Source of the DNA: Chitinophagaceae bacterium
GTDB taxonomy: Bacteria > Bacteroidota > Bacteroidia > Chitinophagales > Chitinophagaceae
Assembly: GCA_016719015.1 (NCBI GenBank)
Contig: JADKAZ010000015.1
Coordinates: 124,001-188,000, forward strand
Direction: 5' to 3'
DNA length: 64,000 nt
The notes under the pieces were generated by a model. The model was not told where the DNA came from, searched no databases, and saw only the letters and a program-made list of their open reading frames with translations. Positions within the stretch are counted from its first letter, which is position 1. Every line of letters starts with the position of its first letter. Positions 8,704 through 17,397 of this stretch are shown here, piece by piece. A program made the position numbers and the translations under genes.

Positions 8704-10137
8704 TCAGAGTTCCTGTTTCAAACCCTTTTCCCGTATGGTAAGAGAATTTGCCGTGAGACCTGAAATTTCACCACGGCAAGAGTCGGTGCCGCATTGACAA
8801 ACAAATGGCTCCATATTTTCATCGAGGAACTCGGCATAATCAAGCGTTAGTTCCTCCCCGTTGGCTATGTTTTTTATTGCCTGTACATTCAAGCCGTCAA
8901 AAGCAGTATTCGGTTCGCAACAATGATTTTGCGGCGCCCATTCAGAAGGGTCGTCGTCCCAAAGTATAAAAAGTTCTTCGCTGACCGGATATGCATACCT
9001 CCGGAAATGCAGTTTCTCGTCCTCATTCCAATGCTTTTCTACAAAGCGTTTCGTAATAATTCGTTGTGCCCGGCCTTCTCCTTTAAAAATTACTTCCCCT
9101 TCTTTTATATCTCGACTGGCATAAATACCATAACCCGCTATTGAGTTACCTTTCATTACAAAAGGCTTCTTTCCTCTTTTGTGGCGGGCAATACCTTCTG
9201 CGATTATGTGTCTTAAAAAACCTGATTGACCGATTCCATCATGTTTTAAGATGTAATCTGCAGAACCTTCGTAACCATCTTTATAAAAAACGGAACAAGT
9301 AAAATTTATTTCTAGAAAATATATCTCTTTCTTATCATTTACCCTGAAATCCAACCTTGCATAACCAACACCATTAAAGCCTTTGAATATTTTCTCGGTG
9401 GCCAACCGAAGTTGCTTATCCAACAAAGGGTCATCGCAGGGAACATTACAATCCGGGTGCAGTTCAGAAGTTTTTAAAGCATAGGTTTTAAATTCTCTGC
9501 CTTCGGGAAACAAATACTCTACAGGACGGAATACAGTACAACTATGAACATCGGTATTGGCAGCAACTAAAACCGTAAACTCTCTTCCTGCAATATATTC
9601 TTCCACCAGCAAGGGTCCGTATTCATCCAATATGCTGATACATTTTTGCTGTAGTTCAATTTTATTATTAACCAAAGAGTGTTCGTCTACACCCAGGCTG
9701 TCACCTGCTTTGGCCGGTTTTACAAATAAAGGAAACGATAAATGCTTAACCGCATCTTCTACATCAATCAACTCGTTAATGATGGCATAGCCGGGTGTTT
9801 TTACGCCTTCACAATAAGCCAGATATTTCATCAGCTCTTTTGGCGGGTCGTATAATTTTGTACTTGGTCCGGTAAAGGGGAGATTTAATAACTCAAGAGT
9901 GTAAATAACATCAATGGATGGCACTTCCCATTCAAGGTAGCCTTCGCAAAGATTTACAAACACATCATAACCCTGTTTACTTAGTTCTTTTAGCTGTTTG
10001 TAGGTAGTCAGCTTATTGAGAAAAACATTGTGTACTTCACATTCGGGAATCAATACGGATAAATCACGGGGCGGATCGTAATTTTTATAATCAACGCCGG
10101 TAGTGGAATAATCTGGTTGCAGTACACAAACTTTCAT
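8704..10137 (-). CDS. ATP-grasp ligase fused to a SET methyltransferase domain
   Basis: A 477-residue two-domain protein. Residues 1 to about 315 are a D-Ala-D-Ala-ligase-like ATP-grasp: FVNLCEGYLEWEVPS (60-74), FVKPAKAGDSLGV (138-150, nucleotide-binding Lys and small loop), LLVEEYIAGREFTVLV (176-191), ARLDFRV (260-266) and FLEINFTC (274-281) with metal-binding acidic/Asn residues. Residues about 327-460 are a SET domain: GYGIYASRDIKEGEVIF (335-351), the pseudoknot motif NHCCEPNT (404-411), EELTLDYAEF (428-437) and post-SET cysteines C447, C449, C454. ATP-grasps join a carboxylate to an amine; SET domains methylate lysines. No signal peptide, so cytoplasmic. Last of three co-directional genes (SET, ATP-grasp, fusion). 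Substrate unknown. Confidence 0.85.
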   Translation of the reverse strand: MKVCVLQPDYSTTGVDYKNYDPPRDLSVLIPECEVHNVFLNKLTTYKQLKELSKQGYDVFVNLCEGYLEWEVPSIDVIYTLELLNLPFTGPSTKLYDPPKELMKYLAYCEGVKTPGYAIINELIDVEDAVKHLSFPLFVKPAKAGDSLGVDEHSLVNNKIELQQKCISILDEYGPLLVEEYIAGREFTVLVAANTDVHSCTVFRPVEYLFPEGREFKTYALKTSELHPDCNVPCDDPLLDKQLRLATEKIFKGFNGVGYARLDFRVNDKKEIYFLEINFTCSVFYKDGYEGSADYILKHDGIGQSGFLRHIIAEGIARHKRGKKPFVMKGNSIAGYGIYASRDIKEGEVIFKGEGRAQRIITKRFVEKHWNEDEKLHFRRYAYPVSEELFILWDDDPSEWAPQNHCCEPNTAFDGLNVQAIKNIANGEELTLDYAEFLDENMEPFVCQCGTDSCRGEISGLTANSLTIREKGLKQEL

Positions 10138-10180
10138 AACACACTAAGGTAGTAACAAACATATATAAAAAGCAGGAGAG

Positions 10181-11341
10181 CTATTTAACCGTAATGGTTT
10201 TTGGGGTTTTTGAAGCCGGTGCCTTTTTAACCGGAATCGTTTTAACCATACTCCGCCTCAATGCATCCCTTAATATTTCACCAATAATCTCAGTAAAAGA
10301 AACATTGGATGCTTTTAGTATAGCGCCGATAGATGTGTAATCTTCGTCTTCGCTAAGACCGCACTGTGCATTGGCTTCTAACATATAAAGTTTGCCTGTA
10401 GTGGAATCCTGGCGAATGTCGATTCTTGTATAGCCCTTTCCCCGGCAAGCCTTATATGCAGCGAGACTTAATTGCTTTAATGCGGGAATTAATGATGACT
10501 CTGCCTGACGATATTCATAAAAATTTTCGTTCTTCGGCATCGGGGTTTCATCTTCATAGATTTCCCAGAGGCGGTCAAACGATAAAAATTTCTCAGCGTC
10601 GGGTAATGATTCATGAAAAACCCTTTTCACTGGTTCATATACTATACAATTATCCGGGTCATCTGAAGAACCCGTAATAAAGGTGGTATACTCCGGACCG
10701 GTTATGAATTGCTCCACAAACAAACCGTCTACCAACAAATTCCAGCCACGATAACCTTTATAAATCTCCTCAACCCGTTTTATAAGTTCCTCTTCAGTAC
10801 CCACCACATTTTTTACAGAAACACCCATACTTCCGCCGGAAACCGCCGGCTTAATAATAATGGGAGTACCTACTCTTTTGCAAATTCCCTTAGTGGACCC
10901 TTTTTTATCAGTAATTACTCTCCAATTAGCGGTGGCCACTCCGGCTTTATCAAAAGCCTTCTTCATGGGTATTTTGGAAGTAGTGATATTATAAAAGTGT
11001 ACATCAGAACCTGTATAAATAAGACCGTATTTTTCTAATTCATGAATAACTGAGACCCCCGGTGTGCCATTTACTTCATCGCCATCACAAAGATTAAGTA
11101 TGAGTGGTGTTTTGCCATTCTTAGTGTTGGCAATGGATTTAATTACAGATTTGAAATTATCCATGGTAACCGGCTGCCACTTCCATTCTGCTTTCAGCTC
11201 TTCAAATACTTTAGTGTACTCTTTTATGCTTTGTGTAAAATCGTAATAATGCTGAATGTTGGGGTCGTCAGATTCGAGGTGTGGAGCAAGCACCCAAATG
11301 GTATAAGGCTTTAGTAACCTGGTGGCTTCAGATATCTTCAT
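10181..11341 (-). CDS. D-Ala-D-Ala ligase-like ATP-grasp protein
   Basis: The 386-residue protein has the ATP-grasp layout of the Ddl group: LILNLCDGDEVNGTPG near residue 80, IIIKPAVSGGSMGVSV around 161-176 (ATP-binding Lys and glycine loop), LFVEQFITGPEYTTFI around 207, YTRIDIR near 314 and MLEANAQCGLS near 330. Ddl enzymes ligate two D-alanines, but this copy is divergent and paired with SET genes rather than mur genes, so another amide bond is more likely. The C-terminal 25 residues are Lys-, Pro- and Thr-rich (VKKAPASKTPKTITVK), like a histone H1-type tail. The frame also allows GTG at 11344, but ATG at 11341 is preferred. It lies a few bases after the SET gene and 43 bases before the fusion gene. 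Confidence 0.83.
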   Translation of the reverse strand: MKISEATRLLKPYTIWVLAPHLESDDPNIQHYYDFTQSIKEYTKVFEELKAEWKWQPVTMDNFKSVIKSIANTKNGKTPLILNLCDGDEVNGTPGVSVIHELEKYGLIYTGSDVHFYNITTSKIPMKKAFDKAGVATANWRVITDKKGSTKGICKRVGTPIIIKPAVSGGSMGVSVKNVVGTEEELIKRVEEIYKGYRGWNLLVDGLFVEQFITGPEYTTFITGSSDDPDNCIVYEPVKRVFHESLPDAEKFLSFDRLWEIYEDETPMPKNENFYEYRQAESSLIPALKQLSLAAYKACRGKGYTRIDIRQDSTTGKLYMLEANAQCGLSEDEDYTSIGAILKASNVSFTEIIGEILRDALRRSMVKTIPVKKAPASKTPKTITVK

Positions 11342-11347
11342 CACAGA

Positions 11348-11857
11348 TCAGGCTACTTTTTTCCTGGCGGCCTTCTTAACCAGTTGTTGTTGAATGAAAT
11401 CGGTAACCCGGTATTGTGATTGCAATTCGGGAGACAAGTAAGCAGCTCCTCTTACTTTGCCAATACACCTTGGACTTCCACAATAACAATCGAATGATTG
11501 TGTCATTCTCCATTCGGTAGACGGATAAAAAAAAGTCAACTCATCTTCGGGATGAAGCTCCTTTAATGCTACCAACTGCATAGTCGTGGTATTAAAGAAA
11601 ACATTGGGATCGCAACTATGATTGATATACTGGAGAAATTCTGGTTGAAGAGTGATGTGCTTGCCAATACCTACCTGTACAGTGAGATAAGTTGGCTCGG
11701 CGGAGATAGTGCCGGCAGAGAAATCAGCAATTACTTCACCTGGTTGAAAAGAACGAAGTGCAAATAATGCATTCTGATTATTAGAAATTTTTTGACGCCG
11801 TTCAGCAATCACATGATTGCTTATACTGCGATAAGCAGGGGTAGTAAGTGTCTCCAT
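11348..11857 (-). CDS. Stand-alone SET domain protein (putative lysine methyltransferase)
   Basis: This 169-residue protein is almost entirely a SET domain. The N-terminal strand is ALFALRSFQPGEVIADF (30-46), the cofactor/pseudoknot motif is NHSCDPNVFFN (79-89), the ELTFFYPSTEW segment (106-116) carries the catalytic-type tyrosine, and post-SET cysteines are C124, C126 and C131. SET enzymes transfer methyl groups from S-adenosylmethionine to lysine side chains, usually in proteins. The tail QQLVKKAARKKVA (157-169) is strongly basic. First gene of the three-gene cassette: 6 bases separate its stop from the ATG of the ATP-grasp gene, so translation is probably coupled. Its own upstream region is AT-rich and 236 bases long. 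Substrate unknown. Confidence 0.85.
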   Translation of the reverse strand: METLTTPAYRSISNHVIAERRQKISNNQNALFALRSFQPGEVIADFSAGTISAEPTYLTVQVGIGKHITLQPEFLQYINHSCDPNVFFNTTTMQLVALKELHPEDELTFFYPSTEWRMTQSFDCYCGSPRCIGKVRGAAYLSPELQSQYRVTDFIQQQLVKKAARKKVA

Positions 11858-12018
11858 AAAATGTGTTAGTAAGTAACAGGATGAAAAGATATTAATAAAC
11901 TTTAATCCAACAAATTCACAACAGTTAAATGTGAATAAGTAACACCGAATGTGAACTATGATGAACGAAAGTCAAAATCATTGAATCAATTATCGAACCA
12001 ATCATAACCAATTATCTG

Positions 12019-12047
12019 TTTGATACAGCCAATACGATGTACATTTG
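12019..12047 (+). promoter_or_regulatory. Promoter of the type IX secreted protein gene
   Basis: TTTG at 12019-12022 and TACATTTG at 12040-12047 are 17 bases apart, close to the Bacteroidota -33/-7 arrangement. The leader to the ATG at 12094 would be about 40 bases. Confidence 0.5.
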
Positions 12048-12093
12048 CTGTTTGCTTAAATAAATACCATTGGCCAGTGGCCCCATGTAAACT

Positions 12094-13551
12094 ATGATGC
12101 TAAGACTTGTCTTGATACTAAATATCTTGTTGATAGAATTTGCGGAGATAAAGGCACAATGCGTTTCCGGTATAAATACATTTCCTTACAATGAAGGCTT
12201 TGAAACAAGCAATGGAGGATGGATTTCCGGAGGCGTTGGTAATGATTGGACATGGGGGTCACCAACCAAACCTGTTATAAACTCAGCTGGTAGCGGTTCA
12301 AGATGTTGGGTAATTGGGGGACTAACCAACAGTTCATATAACGATGGTGAAGCATCGTGGCTGCAAAGCCCTTGTTTCGATTTTACAAATATTGACAACC
12401 CCTACATTGAATTCAAAGTGTTTTGGGAAATGGAACAACGCTTTGATGGTGCCAGCCTGCAATATTCTGTTGACAATGGAAGTTCCTGGCAGTCTGTTGG
12501 TGCGTCTTCCGATGCTGTCAACTGTTTAAATAATAATTGGTTTAATAACAGCAACATTACTTACCTGGCACCACTAGCTTCAGTGAGAAGTGGTTGGTCC
12601 GGAAATATTCAATCGTCCAGTGGTAGTTGCAATGGCGGAAGTGGTAGTAATGGATGGGTAATTGCAAAGCACACTATGCCCTATCTCGGCAACACTAACG
12701 CAGTTATATTCCGTTTCATCTTTGGTGCAGGTACTATTTGTAATAATTATGATGGATTTGCAATCGACGATGTAATGATAGGAGAGGCGCCGCCCAATGC
12801 AGCAGCATTCACCTATAGTTGTGTAAACAATAACACCGTCAATTTCACCAATACATCTACGCTGTGTCCAACAGGCTTTAGCTGGAACTTTGGCGACCCG
12901 GCCTCGGGAACAAATAATACGGCAACAATCGCAAATCCATCACATACATTTTCTGCACCCGGAACGTATACTGTAACGTTAACTGTAAGTGGTCCGGGCA
13001 ATGCTCCGTCTACCACAACGCAGCAAATAACTGTTCTGAATGTAATAACTACTATGCTGACCATGGCAGATTGCCAGACAAACACCGGGGGGTCGCTCAT
13101 TGTAAGTGTGGAAGGAACTAATGCTCCCTTAAACATTCTTTGGAACACGGTACCTGCTCAAACAACAACCATTGCTTCAAACCTTGCAGCCGGATCATAC
13201 ACGGTCACTATTTCAGGTACCAATGTTTGTACTGTAACTGCCCCCGGGAAAGTAGAAACAGATTTTTCCTGTATCGGAATCTTTTTCCCATCTGGATTTA
13301 CACCCAATAATGATGGAAAGAATGATGGGTTTGGTCCTTTAGGTAGCCTCGCTGCATTAACCAGCTACTCGCTAAGTATTTTCAACAGATGGGGCGAGAG
13401 AGTATATTATTCTGTCAACCCCTTCGAAAAATGGAATGGAAAAGTGAAAGGGTTCGGTACCGACGGAAATGTATTTGTTTGGCTGGCCGAATATACATTA
13501 CCCGGAAAACCAAAAGAGGTAAAAAAGGGATCTGTTGTTTTAATCCGTTGA
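12094..13551 (+). CDS. Secreted PKD-domain protein with type IX (gliding motility) C-terminal domain
   Basis: The 485-residue protein has a signal peptide (about 1-22), a large beta-sandwich region of MAM/jelly-roll type (about 30-230, Gly/Ser/Asn-rich with WTWGSPTKPVINSAG and FAIDDVMIGEAPP), one PKD domain (about 235-310: SWNFGDPASGTNN and FSAPGTYTVTLTV) and a type-B C-terminal signal (about 400-485): FFPSGFTPNNDGKNDGFGP, LSIFNRWGERVYYS and a final KGSVVLIR. This C-terminal family is recognised by the type IX secretion machinery, so the protein is secreted across the outer membrane or attached to the surface, probably in adhesion. There are no catalytic residues I can recognise. The 3' end overlaps the convergent helicase gene by 12 bases. 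Confidence 0.9.
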   Translation: MMLRLVLILNILLIEFAEIKAQCVSGINTFPYNEGFETSNGGWISGGVGNDWTWGSPTKPVINSAGSGSRCWVIGGLTNSSYNDGEASWLQSPCFDFTNIDNPYIEFKVFWEMEQRFDGASLQYSVDNGSSWQSVGASSDAVNCLNNNWFNNSNITYLAPLASVRSGWSGNIQSSSGSCNGGSGSNGWVIAKHTMPYLGNTNAVIFRFIFGAGTICNNYDGFAIDDVMIGEAPPNAAAFTYSCVNNNTVNFTNTSTLCPTGFSWNFGDPASGTNNTATIANPSHTFSAPGTYTVTLTVSGPGNAPSTTTQQITVLNVITTMLTMADCQTNTGGSLIVSVEGTNAPLNILWNTVPAQTTTIASNLAAGSYTVTISGTNVCTVTAPGKVETDFSCIGIFFPSGFTPNNDGKNDGFGPLGSLAALTSYSLSIFNRWGERVYYSVNPFEKWNGKVKGFGTDGNVFVWLAEYTLPGKPKEVKKGSVVLIR

Positions 13552-16080
13552 TGACGTCTTTTTAAATGCTTCCCAGGCCAGTGCCAGTTTTATTTCACCA
13601 AAACTGATATCAGCACCTACCTGTTCCTTTATTTCAGTAATAGATCCTCCTTTAAAATTCTTCATTCCCTTTTCAAGTAATGATAGCCGGTCCTGGCTAA
13701 TAAGCTGTTCAATTTTAATACAGCCTTGTTCTACAAAATATGCGAGGTGTCCTTCAATAGTTTGGATGGTAAAACTTCTTTCTTTTGCAATCTCACTGAT
13801 GGCTTTTCCTTCTTTGAACAACCGGAAGGACTCTGCTTTGGTATCAACCTTTGTTTTCTTTTCACCGGCCGGCTTTTTCTTCGTTTCCTTTTTGGGAGAT
13901 TTTTCATGAATGAGCGATGAGAGGTTATTCTCCTTGCTATAGGCAACAATAACATCTAAGAATTGCTGTCCATATTGCTGAACTTTGGCATCACCAAAGC
14001 CGGTGATCTTTCTCAGCTCCGTTAATGTATGAGGTAAATACACCGCCATTTCATCTATAGTATTACTTCCCGCAACGATATAAATAGGCAGGTCTTTCTT
14101 AGCACAAATTCTTTCTCTGACCATTCTTAATTGATGATGCAATACGGGCCGGGGAATGTCGGTTCTTTTTTGCGAAGCCCCTGCATAAGCATTGACGGAA
14201 ATTGAAGGCAATACAAATTTTTGTTTGCGGCGATGAAAAGCTTCCATATCAAAACTTCCATTGAATCCTTCAAGCATAAATTTTTTCATAGCCAGTTGTG
14301 CAAAAACTTCCTTAATGCTTTCGTTGTATTCTTTGGAATGAAGCCGGCTATCAGTAACCGCAGGCGATTGTTGAATGAAGTGAACAAGCAAACCAATCTC
14401 CGCCACAAAATAAGTAGCTGCTGCTTTTATTCTTTCTTGCAGTGGGAGATTTTCTTCCGGCGATTCCGGTTGCTGAAATAAAAACTGTAACTGGGATTGA
14501 AACTTCTTTGCTGTTTCCTGGAGCTTGTCCAATTTTACCAGTAATTCTTCTATCCATGTTAATGAGTCTGAATTAAAAGAAGAAGTATGCTCCAATAAAT
14601 ATTCGAGCAATTCCTTGCCGCTGTTAATAGCCACGGCAAAATCAAAAGTGGAAAACAATACAGATTGCTGGTAATGCTTTTTTGCAATAGCCAGCTCCTG
14701 TTGTAATTGACCGCTAGATGCACTTCGTTGCGAAAACTCGACAATTCTTGCATCACTGAAAAGGCGGGACGAGTTGACCCGGCTTTGCAATACCATTCCT
14801 TCAAGACTGGTGCATCGGCTCAACGCCACATACACCTGCCCGGGTGCAAAGGCTGCCCCTGCATCAATGATTGCTTTTTCAAATGTCAACCCCTGGCTCT
14901 TATGAATAGTGATAGCCCAGGCCAGTCGCAAAGGAAACTGAGTAAAAGAACCCAGCACATCCGTATCCAACTGTCGGGTTGATTTATTTAATGTATAGCG
15001 GATATTCTCCCATTTTTCCCGCTGTACTTCTATTTCTGTATCATCATCGCATTTGACAAATATTTTATCAACTTCCAGATTTGATACAGTGCCGATTTTT
15101 CCATTGAAAAAACGTTTACCCTTTTCTGCAGCATCATTCCGGATAAACATCACCTGGGCGCCAATTTTTAAATGTAAAACTTCATCTGCCGGGTAGGCCC
15201 GGTCAGAAAACTCATCCTGAACTTCGGCATCATAAGAAAACAACCTTCCCCCGAGACTACCCAACTCTCTTGCATTAATTTCACTGGCTTTATTATTATG
15301 CGTAGTAAGAACGATATATCCATCCTGTTTACTGCGCCGGAAAGAAGGTTCGAACCGGCTTTCTAAAAGGCTAATCCCGTCCTCATCCAGTTTATTATTA
15401 CGAACCTGGTTCAGCAACCCAATAAATTGCTCGTCCCGTTGCCGGTAGATTTTGTTGAATTCGATATATACCGGCGGATCTTCCTGTAACACTTTGCTAT
15501 CGAAGAAATACTGACCGTTATAATATTCTGATAACAAGCTCCATTCCTGTTCTTTTATTACAGGAGGAAGTTGCAGCATGTCGCCGATGAATAATAATTG
15601 AACACCGCCGAATCTTTCAGAAGGCCGTTGACGAATATGCCTCAGCACCGTATCAATAGCATCCAGGGTATCACACCTGACCATGCTGATCTCATCAATC
15701 ACCAATATTTCTAATTGTTGTAAAACTTTTTTCTTATCGCTGTTGAAACGTAGACGACTAAGAAGACTGTGTTTATTGGAAAATGCTGAGCTTGACGAAG
15801 AGTCCTGGCCATTATTCTGAAATCCTGCTCCCGTTGTTTCTGGAATAAAAGGAGCAAGTGGTAATTGAAAAAATGAATGAATCGTAACCCCGCCTGCATT
15901 GATAGCAGCTACTCCTGTTGGTGCCACCACTGCCATTTGCTTGGGACAATTCTCCCTGATGTATTTAAGAAAGGTTGTTTTGCCTGTACCGGCTTTACCA
16001 GTAAGAAAAATATTGCGGTTGCTCTGGTTAACCAGCTGAATCGCCAGTTGAAACATTTCGTTATGAGTATCGTAATTCAT
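13540..16080 (-). CDS. Pif1-like superfamily 1 DNA helicase with HRDC and HTH domains
   Basis: An 846-residue cytoplasmic helicase. Motif I (Walker A) is GKAGTGKTTFLKYI near residue 27, motif II is VIDEISMVRCDTLDAID near 120, then LLFIGDMLQLPPV (motif III), and the UvrD-like C-terminal motif AITIHKSQGLTFEKAI near 390. This matches the Pif1/RecD2-type group of 5'-3' helicases. A long helical region (about 500-640) is followed by an HRDC nucleic-acid-binding domain (about 650-735, LPHTLTELRKITGFGDAK), a Lys-rich linker, and a RecQ-C-type winged helix-turn-helix (about 755-846, SEIAKERSFTIQTIEGHL). HRDC and that HTH are more usual in RecQ. A short SSB lies 82 bases upstream on the same strand. 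A role in repair or replication-fork restart is inferred. Confidence 0.9.
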   Translation of the reverse strand: MNYDTHNEMFQLAIQLVNQSNRNIFLTGKAGTGKTTFLKYIRENCPKQMAVVAPTGVAAINAGGVTIHSFFQLPLAPFIPETTGAGFQNNGQDSSSSSAFSNKHSLLSRLRFNSDKKKVLQQLEILVIDEISMVRCDTLDAIDTVLRHIRQRPSERFGGVQLLFIGDMLQLPPVIKEQEWSLLSEYYNGQYFFDSKVLQEDPPVYIEFNKIYRQRDEQFIGLLNQVRNNKLDEDGISLLESRFEPSFRRSKQDGYIVLTTHNNKASEINARELGSLGGRLFSYDAEVQDEFSDRAYPADEVLHLKIGAQVMFIRNDAAEKGKRFFNGKIGTVSNLEVDKIFVKCDDDTEIEVQREKWENIRYTLNKSTRQLDTDVLGSFTQFPLRLAWAITIHKSQGLTFEKAIIDAGAAFAPGQVYVALSRCTSLEGMVLQSRVNSSRLFSDARIVEFSQRSASSGQLQQELAIAKKHYQQSVLFSTFDFAVAINSGKELLEYLLEHTSSFNSDSLTWIEELLVKLDKLQETAKKFQSQLQFLFQQPESPEENLPLQERIKAAATYFVAEIGLLVHFIQQSPAVTDSRLHSKEYNESIKEVFAQLAMKKFMLEGFNGSFDMEAFHRRKQKFVLPSISVNAYAGASQKRTDIPRPVLHHQLRMVRERICAKKDLPIYIVAGSNTIDEMAVYLPHTLTELRKITGFGDAKVQQYGQQFLDVIVAYSKENNLSSLIHEKSPKKETKKKPAGEKKTKVDTKAESFRLFKEGKAISEIAKERSFTIQTIEGHLAYFVEQGCIKIEQLISQDRLSLLEKGMKNFKGGSITEIKEQVGADISFGEIKLALAWEAFKKTSSTD

Positions 16081-16162
16081 GATGCAGTTAATGGGCTAAA
16101 TAAGAAAAGGAACATTGCGCCAGCTTTCGCCTTTGCAATGTTCCGTATTAATTACTGATTTA

Positions 16163-16504
16163 TTACTCCGCTTTTACGCCAAGCATCAGCAACTCGTTCA
16201 CTTGTATTTCAGTGATGTACTTCTTGTTGCCTTCTTTATCGTTGTAGCTGCGGTTAATCAGCTTGCCTTCGATAGCTACTTCTTTTCCTTTCGTCAGGAA
16301 TTTTTCTACAATCTCCGCCACTTTACCCCAGGCTACGAGGTTGTGCCATTGGGTATCCGTTACTTTCTCGCCTTTTGCGTTACGATAGTTTTCACTGGTG
16401 GCTACCGAGAAACGGGCCATTTTTTTTCCACTTTCTAAAGTTTTTACTTCTGGTGCGTTACCCAGGTTACCAATCAATTGAACTTTGTTTTTTAATGCGT
16501 ACAT
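16163..16504 (-). CDS. ssb: Single-stranded DNA-binding protein, short form
   Basis: A 113-residue OB-fold SSB: NKVQLIGNLGNAPEV (6-20), GKKMARFSVATSENY (26-40), DTQWHNLVAWGKVAEIVEKF, then GKLINRSYNDKEGNKKY. SSB coats single-stranded DNA during replication and repair. This copy stops at GVKAE straight after the OB fold, so it lacks the Gln/Gly-rich linker and the acidic DDxLPF-type tip through which the main SSB recruits partner proteins. It is therefore likely an accessory SSB, with the replicative one elsewhere. It is upstream of the Pif1-like helicase on the same strand, a sensible functional pairing. Confidence 0.92.
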   Translation of the reverse strand: MYALKNKVQLIGNLGNAPEVKTLESGKKMARFSVATSENYRNAKGEKVTDTQWHNLVAWGKVAEIVEKFLTKGKEVAIEGKLINRSYNDKEGNKKYITEIQVNELLMLGVKAE

Positions 16505-16636
16505 GACTTTAAGTTTTGTGCCTCCGTTCCGTTGTGGTTTTGCGGAAGCGATTTTTGAATTTTGTTATCTCAGTCAACCGGCGACGTCATTTCCGATTGA
16601 CAACACAAAGATGATAGTGCCGGGAAACGATAGCCG

Positions 16637-16676
16637 GTTTTTACCCGTTTCTTCCCGAAGCTAACCGGGTAGAAAC
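16637..16676. repeat. Inverted repeat in the ssb upstream region
   Basis: GTTTTTACCCG (16637-16647) and CGGGTAGAAAC (16666-16676) pair at 10 of 11 positions around an 18-base loop. An alternative pairing uses CGGGAAACG (from 16621) with CGTTTCTTCCCG. The region lies between the divergent ssb and zinc-ribbon genes and may be an operator or a leader structure. Confidence 0.4.
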
Positions 16677-16725
16677 GTTTGCACACGGATATTTTTCACT
16701 ACCTTAAAGCCCTGAAACTATTGCT

Positions 16726-17109
16726 ATGACTGCATCTGAAACAAAAAACTGTCTTGCCTGTGGTAAACCTATAAAAGGCCGTGTAGATAAAAAGTTTTGC
16801 GACGATTATTGCCGCAACAACTATAATAACCAGCAAAAATCTAAGGGTAGTCACAGCACATTTGTACGAAATATTAATAATGCCCTGCTGAAAAACAGGA
16901 AAGTGCTGGAATCAATATTACCCGATGGAGAAGAGACGGCCAAAGCCAATAAAGACAAAATGCAAAGGCTCGGTTTTCAATTTAAATACCTTACCAATAT
17001 TTATACAACCAAAACTGGCAAATCCTATTATTATTGTTATGATTACGGTTACCTGCCCTTGGATAATGATTGGTATTTAATTGTAAGGAAAAAAGATGAC
17101 CAGGGATAA
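16726..17109 (+). CDS. Small zinc-ribbon protein, conserved, function unknown
   Basis: The 127-residue protein opens with a treble-clef or zinc-ribbon finger: CLACGKPIKGRVDKKFC and C30 (pattern C-x2-C ... C-x3-C within residues 9-30), followed by NNYNNQQK, a layout like the DUF2116-type zinc ribbons. The rest (about 50-127) is a Tyr-rich basic globular region (GKSYYYCYDYGYLPLD) with no motif I recognise. No signal peptide. Nucleic-acid binding is possible but not shown. It is divergent from ssb across a 221-base region that contains an inverted repeat. Confidence 0.65.
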   Translation: MTASETKNCLACGKPIKGRVDKKFCDDYCRNNYNNQQKSKGSHSTFVRNINNALLKNRKVLESILPDGEETAKANKDKMQRLGFQFKYLTNIYTTKTGKSYYYCYDYGYLPLDNDWYLIVRKKDDQG

Positions 17110-17140
17110 AGACTTTAATAGAATCATTTGAACACAAAAA

Positions 17141-17161
17141 GCTGTAGCAATATGCTACAGC
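17141..17161 (-). terminator. Hairpin terminator of the small membrane protein gene
   Basis: GCTGTAGC and GCTACAGC form a perfect 8-bp stem with an AATAT loop. Read on the minus strand the hairpin is followed by TTTTTGTG, which suits termination of the gene at 17185-17397. It lies between two convergent genes and could act on both. Confidence 0.65.
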
Positions 17162-17184
17162 CCTTGTTTATTATCTTTTTAAGT

Positions 17185-17397
17185 TTATTGCTTTTTTCCA
17201 CTACCCTTCAGAATAGCAACAATAATGATAATGAAAACCGCTGCCCCCACTACCCAAACCCAGGGTTGCATATACCAGTCAGCATCTTTTTTATTAATGT
17301 CAATGTCAACATCCATTTTTTTATCCTGTGCCCATAATTGTACAGTAGATAAAAAAGTTGTCATAAAAAAAATACACTTCATAGTAGCTGATTTCAT
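17185..17397 (-). CDS. Small exported single-pass membrane protein, unknown
   Basis: This 70-residue protein has a signal peptide ending in VQLWAQ, a short acidic/basic exposed stretch (DKKMDVDIDINKKDADW) and one C-terminal membrane helix (VWVVGAAVFIIIIVAIL) followed by KGSGKKQ. The layout (signal, charged linker, single helix, basic end) is common in small Bacteroidota envelope proteins. An upstream in-frame ATG at 17436 would add 13 basic residues. The ATG at 17397 gives a better signal peptide. Function unknown. A terminator follows. Confidence 0.55.
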   Translation of the reverse strand: MKSATMKCIFFMTTFLSTVQLWAQDKKMDVDIDINKKDADWYMQPWVWVVGAAVFIIIIVAILKGSGKKQ

